Shown one piece after another: positions 1 through 6,728 of a DNA stretch of 12,049 nucleotides. The notes beneath the pieces are model-generated. The model was given only the letters and a program-made list of their open reading frames with translations, searched no databases and had not been told where the DNA came from. How positions within the stretch are numbered: the stretch's first letter is position 1; every line of letters begins with the position of its first letter. This DNA is from Holophagales bacterium UBA2201 (GTDB lineage: Bacteria; Acidobacteriota; Thermoanaerobaculia; UBA2201). Made by a program: the position numbers and the translations under genes. The DNA lies in NCBI GenBank assembly GCA_002327305.1, contig DCUZ01000063.1, forward strand, positions 3,865 through 15,913. Reading direction: 5' to 3'.

Positions 1-236
1 ACGGCGCGCTGAACGATTTCACGGGATACGACGGATGCGCGCAGAGCAACGGCGAGGCGGACGGCACGACGACCATCGACAGCACGGACCACACCTCGAC
101 CTGGTACAACCTGGTGTGGGTGGAGGGGACCACGGCGGGGCACCCGGGGTTCGGCACGGGCGGAACGCGGACCTGGAACGCCGCCGGCCTCTGCGGCCTT
201 ACGGCCGACGACAAGAGCCACGCCACCTGCCCGTAG
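1..236 (+). CDS. C-terminal fragment of an unidentified, probably exported protein
   Basis: An open frame enters from the left edge (first full codon at 3) and ends at TAG 234-236, giving 77 residues. Third codon positions are almost all G or C, as in the other genes. A strong terminator starts about 20 bases after the stop, which supports this frame over the overlapping ATG-started one. The fragment is rich in Thr, Gly and Asp and carries three cysteines: one near its start (GYDGC) and two near the end (GLCGL and ATCP at the C-terminus). It has few Lys residues and no membrane segment. That composition suggests an extracytoplasmic, disulfide-containing protein. The tail of a type IV pilin-like protein, with its C-terminal disulfide loop, is one possibility, but the N-terminus lies outside the window. 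I do not recognise the family. Confidence 0.62.
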   Translation, partial: GALNDFTGYDGCAQSNGEADGTTTIDSTDHTSTWYNLVWVEGTTAGHPGFGTGGTRTWNAAGLCGLTADDKSHATCP

Positions 237-257
237 CGGGTCCTCCGTCCTGAAATC

Positions 258-285
258 AAAGGCGGGCCGCAGGGCCCGCCTTTTT
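258..285 (+). terminator. Rho-independent terminator, probably bidirectional
   Basis: AAAGGCGGGCC (258-268) and GGCCCGCCTTT (273-283) are perfect 11-base inverted repeats around a 4-base loop, and a run of five T ends at 285. It closes the left-edge gene. Read on the minus strand, the same hairpin is followed by TTTGATTT, so it can also stop transcripts of the HD-GYP gene that ends at 306. Confidence 0.88.
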
Positions 286-305
286 CATCGTGGCATGGTC
301 CGGGC

Positions 306-1841
306 TCAGGCCCGGGTCCGCCGCATGTGGAGGGTCTGCTCCCACACCCTGGCTTCGATGAAGAGGTCCACGAGACCGGCGTCCAGTTGGTGGTCCCTGG
401 CTTCCATTCCGAGGATGTCGAGGGCCTTGTCCACCGGGACGGCCCGCTTGTAGGGGCGGTCGGAGGCGGAAAGGGCGTCGAAGATGTCGGCGATGCCCAT
501 CATCTTGGACTGGATGGGGATCTCGGGATCGGTCAGGCCGCGGGGATAGCCCTTGCCGTTCAATTTTTCGTGGTGGGCGTAGGCGATGGCGGGGATGTCC
601 CGCAGGTCCTGCGTCCAGGGGATCTTGGAGAGGAACTCGAAGGTGTGGGTGACATGGGACTCGATCTCCAGGCGCTCGCGGTCGTCCAAACTCCCCTTGC
701 GGATGGAGAGGACCTTCACCTCATGGTCGAGGAGGAAGGGGACGCTCGTGCCGTCGGGATGGTCGAAGGGCATGCGGGAGAACTCCTGCAGGAACTGGAA
801 ATCCCCTTCGGGAAGGACCGTGGGCTCATTGGAGCGCAGGATGGTTTCGTAGGCGGCGTCCAGCTTCCGCAACTCCCCGGCCTCCCACGCGTCGATGGCG
901 CCGGCTTCCTCCGTTTCCCGGGCCCGCAGTTTCCGCTGGAGGGCCTGGAACTGGATGGTCCGCTTCTGGTACTGCACCCGCCACCAGATGCGCTCGAGGT
1001 CGAAGGGGTAGAGCTTCTTGCTCTTGACCAGCACCTCCTCGCGGACGCCGACCTTTCCGAAATCGTGGAGGAGCCCCGCGTACTTGAGCTCGCGCATGGT
1101 GGCCTCGTCGAAGTGGAAGGGGGCGAAGCGCCCCTCGGGGCACCGATGGACCGCCTCGGCCAGGCCGCAGGTGAGCATGGAGACCCGCTGGGAGTGGCCC
1201 GAGGTGGTGGGGTCGCGCTGTTCGATGGCCTTGACCGAGGCGTCCACGAACCCTTCGAAGAGGTCGCGGATGGACTGGTAAAGCTGGTTGTTTTCGATGG
1301 AGACGGCCGCCAGCGAGGCCAGGGCCGTCATCAGGCGGGCATGCTCCTCGGTGTAGGGGAGGACGCCGCGCTCCGTCTCTTCGGGCGTCGTGAGGACCGC
1401 GTCCGCGGCGGTTTTGCGGTTGAGGAGCTGGAGGACCCCGATGACCTCCTCGTGGTGGTTCTTCATGGGGATGACGAGCTGGGACTTGGTGCGGTAGCCG
1501 TGGCTCTGGTCGAAGGTGCGGTTGAAGGTGTAGGGGGCGCCCGGGGGGAGATCATAGCAGTCCTCGATCAGGACCGGGGAACCGGTGAGGGCCACGTAGC
1601 CGGCGATGGAAGCGGTCGTGATGGGCATCACCTGATCGGTGAAGCGCTGGTCCAGGTGGAGCGAGCGGGTGATGGCGATCTTGAAGGCCAGTTCCTCCTT
1701 CCGGACCAGGTAGATGCTCCCCGCGTCGCTGCAGGAGAAATCCATGCTCTTCTCGAGGATGAGGGTCAGGAGGCGGTCCAGGTCCTTCTCCGCCGAGATG
1801 GCGATGCCGATCTGGATGATGGAGGAGAGGGTGTCGGACAT
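306..1841 (-). CDS. GAF domain / HD-GYP domain cyclic-di-GMP phosphodiesterase-type protein
   Basis: 511 residues. Residues ~1-185 form a GAF sensor domain (SIYLVRKEELAF, LVIPMKNHHEEVIGVLQLLNR). A linking helix leads into an HD-GYP domain (~195-500): H216 in GHSQRV, the HD pair H259-D260 in LLHDFGKVGV, H396, H423-H424-E425 and the signature HHEKLNGKGYP (423-433), then D452 in ADIFDAL. All expected metal-ligand and GYP residues are present, so catalysis is likely. The family hydrolyses c-di-GMP to pGpG or GMP. There is no membrane segment or signal peptide, so it is cytoplasmic and senses through GAF. A charged insertion of ~110 residues (~270-380) separates the HD pair from the GYP half and is not in minimal HD-GYP domains. 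The start at 1841 was chosen because GGAGG (1851-1847) lies 5 bases upstream and the GAF homology begins at once; the open frame runs on to 2414 but upstream of 1841 has no family resemblance. Confidence 0.93.
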   Translation of the reverse strand: MSDTLSSIIQIGIAISAEKDLDRLLTLILEKSMDFSCSDAGSIYLVRKEELAFKIAITRSLHLDQRFTDQVMPITTASIAGYVALTGSPVLIEDCYDLPPGAPYTFNRTFDQSHGYRTKSQLVIPMKNHHEEVIGVLQLLNRKTAADAVLTTPEETERGVLPYTEEHARLMTALASLAAVSIENNQLYQSIRDLFEGFVDASVKAIEQRDPTTSGHSQRVSMLTCGLAEAVHRCPEGRFAPFHFDEATMRELKYAGLLHDFGKVGVREEVLVKSKKLYPFDLERIWWRVQYQKRTIQFQALQRKLRARETEEAGAIDAWEAGELRKLDAAYETILRSNEPTVLPEGDFQFLQEFSRMPFDHPDGTSVPFLLDHEVKVLSIRKGSLDDRERLEIESHVTHTFEFLSKIPWTQDLRDIPAIAYAHHEKLNGKGYPRGLTDPEIPIQSKMMGIADIFDALSASDRPYKRAVPVDKALDILGMEARDHQLDAGLVDLFIEARVWEQTLHMRRTRA

Positions 1842-1851
1842 AGGCGCCTCC

Positions 1852-1880
1852 ATGATAGCCCAAGGCGGGCGGGGATGCAA
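1852..1880 (-). promoter_or_regulatory. Predicted sigma70-type promoter of the HD-GYP gene
   Basis: On the minus strand TTGCAT (1880-1875) and TATCAT (1857-1852) are separated by exactly 17 bases. The -10 matches the consensus at five of six positions, the -35 only at TTG. Only 10 bases lie between the -10 and the ATG at 1841, so transcription would start about 2-4 bases before the start codon. That would leave the GGAGG (1851-1847) outside the mRNA; either the promoter or the Shine-Dalgarno is used, or another promoter lies upstream. Confidence 0.5.
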
Positions 1881-1902
1881 CCGGCCCCGGGAGCGGGGGG
1901 GA

Positions 1903-1911
1903 TGGTACAAT
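1903..1911 (+). promoter_or_regulatory. Predicted extended -10 promoter toward the methyltransferase gene
   Basis: TGGTACAAT is an extended -10 element (TG, one base, then TACAAT at 1906-1911, five of six to consensus). No convincing -35 lies at 16-18 bases upstream. Transcription from it would begin near 1918-1919, at the ATG of a 17-codon ORF and about 46 bases before the methyltransferase ATG at 1965. It points away from the HD-GYP promoter in the same 123-base gap. Confidence 0.38.
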
Positions 1912-1918
1912 GGCGCCA

Positions 1919-1972
1919 ATGACCGCACGGACCCGCGCGCCGAAGGCCCCCGCCCGGGGCGCCCATGGATAA
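1919..1972 (+). CDS. Possible 17-codon leader peptide ORF before the methyltransferase
   Basis: ATG at 1919 lies exactly 7 bases after the predicted -10 box TACAAT and opens a frame reading MTARTRAPKAPARGAHG, ending at TAA 1970-1972. The stop overlaps the first codons of the methyltransferase frame (ATG at 1965), so a terminating ribosome would be at the downstream start. It is short, basic and proline/alanine-rich, with no run of one amino acid that would suggest classical attenuation. It could equally be chance, or the real N-terminus of the methyltransferase separated by a one-base error in the C/G runs at ~1946-1964. Confidence 0.25.
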   Translation: MTARTRAPKAPARGAHG

Positions 1973-3695
1973 GGAGGGGGGGGACCGCGTCGCCCGGCGC
2001 TGGGGGGACCGGGGTTTCACGGGCGCCCTCAGGGCCGTCCATTGGATGGCCTCCCCGGTCATCCAGGCCCACCTGAACCGCCTCGCCACCGGCCGGGCCG
2101 ATTGCGACTGGCTCACCTGGGCGGCCTACCATCACATCGCCCCCCTCCCCGGCGAGAAGACCTGCCTGGTCCTCGGATGCGGCGACGGCTGGCTGGAGCG
2201 GGCGCTGGCCGCCTATCCCTTCATCGCCCGCATCGAGGCCTCCGACTTCGCCCCGGCCATCGTGGAGCAGGCCGCGGCCAGGGCGCGCGAGGCGGGCCTG
2301 GACCGGATCATCGCCTACCGGGTCCTGGACCTCAACGCCGACGCCCTTCCCGAGGAGGCCTACTCGGTCATCGTCGCCCATTCCGTCCTCCACCACATCG
2401 AGAACCTCGAGCATGCGATGGTCCAGTTGGCCCGCGCCCTCAAACCCGGGGGACTCCTGCTGATCAACGAATACGTGGGCCCGCCCCGGTTCCAGTTCGG
2501 CGCGGAGCAGATGGCTCTCGTCAACGCGGTGATGGAGTGCCTTCCGAATCGCTACCGTTGGAGCGGTCTCACGGGGGCCCTATACAAGCGCAAGGAGGTC
2601 CCCTCCGCCGAATTCATGGAGGCCACCGACCCCTCCGAGGCGGTGCGGTCGGACGAATTGCCCGGTTGGATCGCCCGGTACTTCCAGGTCGTTCAAGAGG
2701 TCCCGCTGGGGGGGACGATCCTGCACCATCTGCTTTACGACATCGTCCAGAATTTCGACCCGGACGACGGGCACGACGCCTCCATTCTCCGGCTGGCCTG
2801 CTTCCTGGAGGAGCGCCTGGTCGGCGCCGGGCGCCTGCCGTCCGACTTTCTCCTGATGGTGGCCCGAAAAGGGCCGCCGGGCCGGCCCTCCCCGGCCCAC
2901 ACGGCGCCGCCCCCACCGCGCCCTCCGGTCCGCCCGCTCCGGTCCGTCCCGTCGTTCCTGCGTCTCATCCTTCCGGCCGTCCAGCGGCCCGGCCTGGAGG
3001 TGGAAGCCCGCCGGAGGGCCCTGCACCGTCTGGCGACCGGAGATCCGCAATGTCCCTGGATCACCTGGGTCCTCCACCGGTATCTCCACCGGGAGGGCCT
3101 GCGGGTGCTCATCCTGCGGGACCCCACCGGCTGGCTGGCCGGGCATGTGCGCGGCCACGCGATGCGCCCGATCGTCTCCACGGCCGGGGGGAGGATCCCG
3201 CGTTCCGACGGCCCCTTCGATCTGGTCCTGTCGAACGGGGCCCTGGGACTCCATCCGGATCCGGACCGCCTCCTGGACGCGGTGCTGGACCTCCTCGCGC
3301 CCGGCGCCGTCCTGGTGGGCGAGGAGCAGGTGGAACGCATCCCCGACGACGGCGTCTGGAGGGAACTCGCCGCCCTGCTGCCAGCCGGCCAGAGGCCCGG
3401 GAGAGGGCCCCTCGGTTCCATCCGCCTTGGGGTGCAGGGGGGCCGGTGCCCCGATCTCGTGCTGAGGGTCGGGAGCCGCATGGCGCTCGAGGTGACGCGT
3501 CCCTACGGCGGGGCGGTCGTCGAACCCCTGCTGGCGAGGATGGGCCCTCCTCCCAGGAAGGACGATGCGCGGGCCTGCGCCGTGTGGGGGATGATCGGCC
3601 TGATCGAGGAGGTGCTGACGGAGCACGGCCTGGTCCCGTCGCCCTTCGTCTGCTTCACGGCCCGCAAGCCGGGCCCCGACGCGGCGATGCCTTGA
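1965..3695 (+). CDS. Tandem methyltransferase-like protein: active-type first half, degenerate second half
   Basis: 576 residues. The N-terminal half (~30-302) is a class I SAM-dependent methyltransferase of the Methyltransf_11/25 type: glycine loop LVLGCGDGWLERA (68-80), acidic ASDF (92-95), DLNADALP (122-129), HSVLHHIENLEH (139-150) and KPGGLLLINEY (160-170). A proline-rich linker (~303-325) leads to a second half (~330-570) that repeats the first block by block but has lost the SAM glycines. The substrate is not predictable; small-molecule or glycan/lipid methylation is possible. No signal peptide or membrane segment is seen, so it is cytoplasmic. The ATG at 1965 is the first in frame and has no good Shine-Dalgarno; AAGGAGG (1971-1977) lies just inside the gene with no in-frame start at the right distance, so the N-terminus is uncertain. 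It is transcribed divergently from the HD-GYP gene and converges on the epimerase gene. Confidence 0.85.
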   Translation: MDKEGGDRVARRWGDRGFTGALRAVHWMASPVIQAHLNRLATGRADCDWLTWAAYHHIAPLPGEKTCLVLGCGDGWLERALAAYPFIARIEASDFAPAIVEQAAARAREAGLDRIIAYRVLDLNADALPEEAYSVIVAHSVLHHIENLEHAMVQLARALKPGGLLLINEYVGPPRFQFGAEQMALVNAVMECLPNRYRWSGLTGALYKRKEVPSAEFMEATDPSEAVRSDELPGWIARYFQVVQEVPLGGTILHHLLYDIVQNFDPDDGHDASILRLACFLEERLVGAGRLPSDFLLMVARKGPPGRPSPAHTAPPPPRPPVRPLRSVPSFLRLILPAVQRPGLEVEARRRALHRLATGDPQCPWITWVLHRYLHREGLRVLILRDPTGWLAGHVRGHAMRPIVSTAGGRIPRSDGPFDLVLSNGALGLHPDPDRLLDAVLDLLAPGAVLVGEEQVERIPDDGVWRELAALLPAGQRPGRGPLGSIRLGVQGGRCPDLVLRVGSRMALEVTRPYGGAVVEPLLARMGPPPRKDDARACAVWGMIGLIEEVLTEHGLVPSPFVCFTARKPGPDAAMP

Positions 3696-3777
3696 CCCGG
3701 ATTTGGCACGGCGTGCCGCAGCGAAAGGCCGATTTCAGAGGCGCCCGCGGCGCTCTGCCCCGGCGGTCCGCCTCAAT

Positions 3778-4788
3778 TCAATAGGGGAACCGCTCCTTCA
3801 GGAACTCCTGCGCCACCTCCACCTCCAGGGAACGGGTCGAACGGAAGAGGTCCCGCCCGCCATCCTTCTTGAATGCGTCGGTGAATCCCTTGAGCCAGGA
3901 GAGGAAGGGGGTGGGGGTGAACCCGAAGTCCCGCTGGGCGGCCGAGCAGTCGAGGAGGACATGGTGCGAGGAACTGAGGGGCGAGAACCCGATGCCGAGG
4001 CGGGTCTTGAGCAGGTGGATGGAAGGGATGTCCACCAGGCAGGGGTGATTCCCCGTCAGGCGGCCGAGGGCCAGGACGAGACTGCGCAGGGAGATCGCCT
4101 CGCGCTGGGCCAGGTTATAGACCTTGCCGTGGGTCTTCTTGTTCTTCATGACCCCCAGGACCGCCTGGCCGATGTCCTCGGCGGCCAGAAACCCCCACGC
4201 GTTGTGCCCGCCGTCCGGCATCAGGACGGGCTTGCCGTCGCGGACGCGGTGCAGGTAGGCGGCCAGGCGGCCCGTGTAGTCACGGGGCCCGACGACCACG
4301 GGGAGGCGCAGAATGGTCGAGGGGAATCCGTTGCGGGAGTGACGAAGGAGGAAGAAGAGGTCGGTCTTGCGCTTGTTGACGCCGTAGGAGAACTTCTCGC
4401 TTCCGAGGTAGGACTGGGCCGGCTCCCGCAGGGCGTCCTCCTCGCGGTAGGGGGGATGCACCTCGGGGTTCATGAGATAGACGGCGGCCGTGGAGAAGTA
4501 GATGAAGTGGGCGCACCGGTCGGCGAACAGTTTGTAGCTCAGCGCGGCCTCGGACTCCGTGAAGCAGATGCAGTGGACCACGGCGTCGAAGGAGCGCTTC
4601 TTCAACCGCTCCCGCATCTCCTTTTCGTCGTGCCAGTCGCAGAGGATTTCCTCGGCCTTCGGGCCCAGGTCGTTCTTGTGCTGGCCCCGATGGAGGAGGG
4701 CGACCCGGTGCCCGGCGCTCAGCAGGGCGGAGGCGATGTGGTGCCCGATGAACTGCGTGCCGCCGACGAGGAGGACCTTGGCGCTCAT
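3778..4788 (-). CDS. NAD(P)-dependent SDR-type epimerase/dehydratase (atypical GGTxFIG class)
   Basis: 336 residues, the last gene of the five-gene operon. The N-terminal Rossmann motif VGGTQFIGHHIA (~8-19) has Gln where classical extended SDRs have the middle Gly. GGTxFIG is typical of the CSP41-like/atypical SDR branch, as is LLHRGQ (31-36) after the second strand. The catalytic YxxxK is Y135-GVN-K139, preceded by the FSTAAVY strand (98-104). LRLPVVVGPRDY and WGFLAAEDIGQAVL are standard family segments. It probably acts on a nucleotide-linked sugar or related substrate in the cytoplasm; the exact reaction (epimerisation, dehydration or reduction) cannot be told. Its ATG (4788) overlaps the TGA of the oxidoreductase gene as ATGA, with GGAGAAGG just upstream, so translation is coupled. 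Alternative: a structural or RNA-binding SDR like CSP41 rather than an enzyme. Confidence 0.88.
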   Translation of the reverse strand: MSAKVLLVGGTQFIGHHIASALLSAGHRVALLHRGQHKNDLGPKAEEILCDWHDEKEMRERLKKRSFDAVVHCICFTESEAALSYKLFADRCAHFIYFSTAAVYLMNPEVHPPYREEDALREPAQSYLGSEKFSYGVNKRKTDLFFLLRHSRNGFPSTILRLPVVVGPRDYTGRLAAYLHRVRDGKPVLMPDGGHNAWGFLAAEDIGQAVLGVMKNKKTHGKVYNLAQREAISLRSLVLALGRLTGNHPCLVDIPSIHLLKTRLGIGFSPLSSSHHVLLDCSAAQRDFGFTPTPFLSWLKGFTDAFKKDGGRDLFRSTRSLEVEVAQEFLKERFPY

Positions 4789-6728
4789 GCCTTCTCCAAT
4801 CTGGCCCGGTGGCCGTTGAGGACCAGGCCGGCCCCGCCCGCCGGCCGCTGGAACGGGATCAGGCCCATGATGTTGCCGCCCGAGACGGTGGACCCGCCGC
4901 GGGAGACGATGAGGACATCCTTCCGCTGATGGGGGTCCGCCCCCAGCTGGACCGGCACCGCGCCGAGGGGGGTGGCGACCACGGCCGGGCGGTCGGGCGT
5001 CAGGTCCAGGGCGCCCAGGACCTCCGGGTGGGCGGCCGCCCCGGGAAGGGCCCCGTGCTCCTCCGGCATCGGCTGGCTGAGCCCGTGCTTGGGGTTGGGA
5101 AGGATGAAGAGGAACAGGGGGTGCTCGCCCCCGGCCGGGGCGGGGGAGGAGACGTCCACATGGGTGATGAGGGAGATCTTCCCGGAGGGGGTGAGGAACT
5201 TCCGGTCGGCGAACGCCACCTTGGTCTCCAGGGGGTTGAGCATCATCTTGGACGACAAGCGTTCCAGCGTCACCCCGTGGGGGCGCATCGGGCCCAGCAT
5301 GGCGTTGAAAAACGCCCCGACGGGGCGGTCCAGACCCTGCAACTCCAGAAGGCGCACGAGCCGGCGGTAGAAGGTGAACTCCGACCGCGCCTCTCCGCGC
5401 GGGGCGATCACCTCGTGCGCCATCCCCACCCCCTTGTGCCAGGTGGAAACCACGAGGTCCTCCTCCTCGAGGGCGGAGGTCAGGGGCAGGAAGTGGGTGG
5501 CCGCCTCGCAGGTGTCGGTGAGGAAGAGGTCCGACACCACCACCGTGGGGATGGTTCGCAGGAAGGCCAGAAAACGCTCCCCGGAAGGCAGGTCGTAGGC
5601 GGGGTTCCACCGGTTGACGAAGGCGACCTGGATGGGAGGGTCCGACGGGTAGCGGCCCGCCATGATCTCCGGCAGGGAGAGGGCCCGCTCCTGTTTGACC
5701 GGCGTCTTCTCGACAAAGGAAAAATCCAGCCCTTTGGGGTGGTTGCGGTAATGGACCCCGCCGCCGGAGACCCCCACCTGGCCGGTGAGGACGGCGAGGG
5801 TATGGATCAGGCGGAAGGTTTGGGCGGCGTTGGGCCAGCCGGCCAGCGGCTCGCCCAGGACCTGGGCGACGGGCTTTTCGGTGGCCATCAGGCGCGCCAG
5901 GTTCTCCACGGTCGTCAGGGGGAGGTCGGCCGCCGTCGCCAGCGGCTCCGGCTTGACCCCCTGGACGAAAGAGAGGAATTCGGCCTCGTTCTCGACATGG
6001 GCCCGCAGGAAGGCCTGGTCGGCCATTCCCCCCTTGGCGATGGCGTGGGCCAGGGCCAGGGCCAGGAGCCCTTCGGTGCCCGGGCGGACCTGATAGTAGG
6101 CGTCGGCGATCTTGGCGGCGGGGGAATGGATGGGATCGATGAGGATGATCTTGGTCCCCTTTTTGTGGGCGTGGGCCAGGAAGGGGATCAGGTGTTCGTT
6201 CCGCAGGAAGGGATTATGGCCCCAGAGGACGATGAGGCGGCTGTTGAGGAGGTCGCGGGGGTCGGAGGCGTCCAGGGCGCCGAAGTCCTGCAGGGCGGCC
6301 TGGGTCCCCGGGTCCCGCGTCCCGTCATCGTAGAGGGTGGAGGTCCCCCCCAGGAGGCGGAAGAACCAGGGGTTGAGGCGGCCCGTGAGGCCCCGGTTCT
6401 CCCCTCCCTGGACATGGAGGATGCTCAGGGGGCCGCGGGAGGCGATGGCGGCCGTGATCCGGTGGGTCAGGTCGCGCAGGACGGCGGGGAGGTTGGTGCG
6501 GACCCAGGCGGTCGGGTTGTCGGCCGGCCGGACGTGCGGGAAGCGCAGGCGGCTGGGGTGATAGACCCGTTCCAGGTAGTGCTCCTGTGCGGCGCAGAGG
6601 ACGCCGCGGGTGTAGGGGTTGGCTTCGTCCCCCGTGAGTTTCGTGACGCGCCCCTGGTCCACCTCCGCCCGCATCAGGCATGCGTCGGGGCAGTCCCGCG
6701 AGCACATGCAGGCGACGCCCTTGGTCAC
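4785..6728 (-). CDS. Molybdopterin oxidoreductase (DMSO reductase superfamily), stand-alone, N-terminal [4Fe-4S]
   Basis: 647 residues. The N-terminus carries the [4Fe-4S] ligand set C9, C13, C17 (CSRDCPDAC) and C45 (TRGVLC), as in the COG0243 'CPLDCPDAC' group. Family blocks follow: LIVLWGHNPFLRNEHLIPF (~165-183), KIILIDP, YYQVRPGTEGLLALALAHAI (~211-230), HTLAVLTGQVGVSGGG (~309-324), VNRWNPAYDLP, VVVSDLFLTDTCEAATHFLPL (~396-416) and a C-terminal MopB_CT-like domain with LIVSRGGSTVSGGNIMG. GTG at 6728 is the start: GGGAGG lies 7 bases upstream and the Fe-S motif begins at once. There is no Tat signal, so it should be cytoplasmic. No Fe-S electron-transfer or membrane-anchor subunit gene is adjacent. 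It is short for the superfamily (usually ~700-1000 residues). The loop where the family carries the Mo-ligating Ser/Cys/Sec reads DDGTRDPG (~134-141), with none of these. Substrate unknown. Confidence 0.88.
   Translation of the reverse strand: MTKGVACMCSRDCPDACLMRAEVDQGRVTKLTGDEANPYTRGVLCAAQEHYLERVYHPSRLRFPHVRPADNPTAWVRTNLPAVLRDLTHRITAAIASRGPLSILHVQGGENRGLTGRLNPWFFRLLGGTSTLYDDGTRDPGTQAALQDFGALDASDPRDLLNSRLIVLWGHNPFLRNEHLIPFLAHAHKKGTKIILIDPIHSPAAKIADAYYQVRPGTEGLLALALAHAIAKGGMADQAFLRAHVENEAEFLSFVQGVKPEPLATAADLPLTTVENLARLMATEKPVAQVLGEPLAGWPNAAQTFRLIHTLAVLTGQVGVSGGGVHYRNHPKGLDFSFVEKTPVKQERALSLPEIMAGRYPSDPPIQVAFVNRWNPAYDLPSGERFLAFLRTIPTVVVSDLFLTDTCEAATHFLPLTSALEEEDLVVSTWHKGVGMAHEVIAPRGEARSEFTFYRRLVRLLELQGLDRPVGAFFNAMLGPMRPHGVTLERLSSKMMLNPLETKVAFADRKFLTPSGKISLITHVDVSSPAPAGGEHPLFLFILPNPKHGLSQPMPEEHGALPGAAAHPEVLGALDLTPDRPAVVATPLGAVPVQLGADPHQRKDVLIVSRGGSTVSGGNIMGLIPFQRPAGGAGLVLNGHRARLEKA

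Noticed and set aside
35..253. 72-codon ATG-started frame at the left edge
   Set aside because: His/Arg/Gly-rich shadow; the frame ending at 236 has GC-rich third positions, stops just before the terminator and gives a more protein-like sequence.
327..1922. 531-codon plus-strand open frame opposite the HD-GYP gene
   Set aside because: It is an antisense shadow of a GC-rich gene: long runs of Gly, Val, Glu and Asp, no recognisable domain, no ribosome binding site, and the opposite strand encodes a complete GAF/HD-GYP protein.
1842..2414. N-terminal extension of the HD-GYP frame up to an ATG at 2414
   Set aside because: It overlaps the methyltransferase gene in antisense, has no family resemblance, and GGAGG plus a predicted promoter place the start at 1841.
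3705..3717. Palindrome GGCACGGCGTGCC between the convergent methyltransferase and epimerase genes, as a terminator
   Set aside because: The stem is only five bases with a 3-base loop and neither strand has a T run after it.
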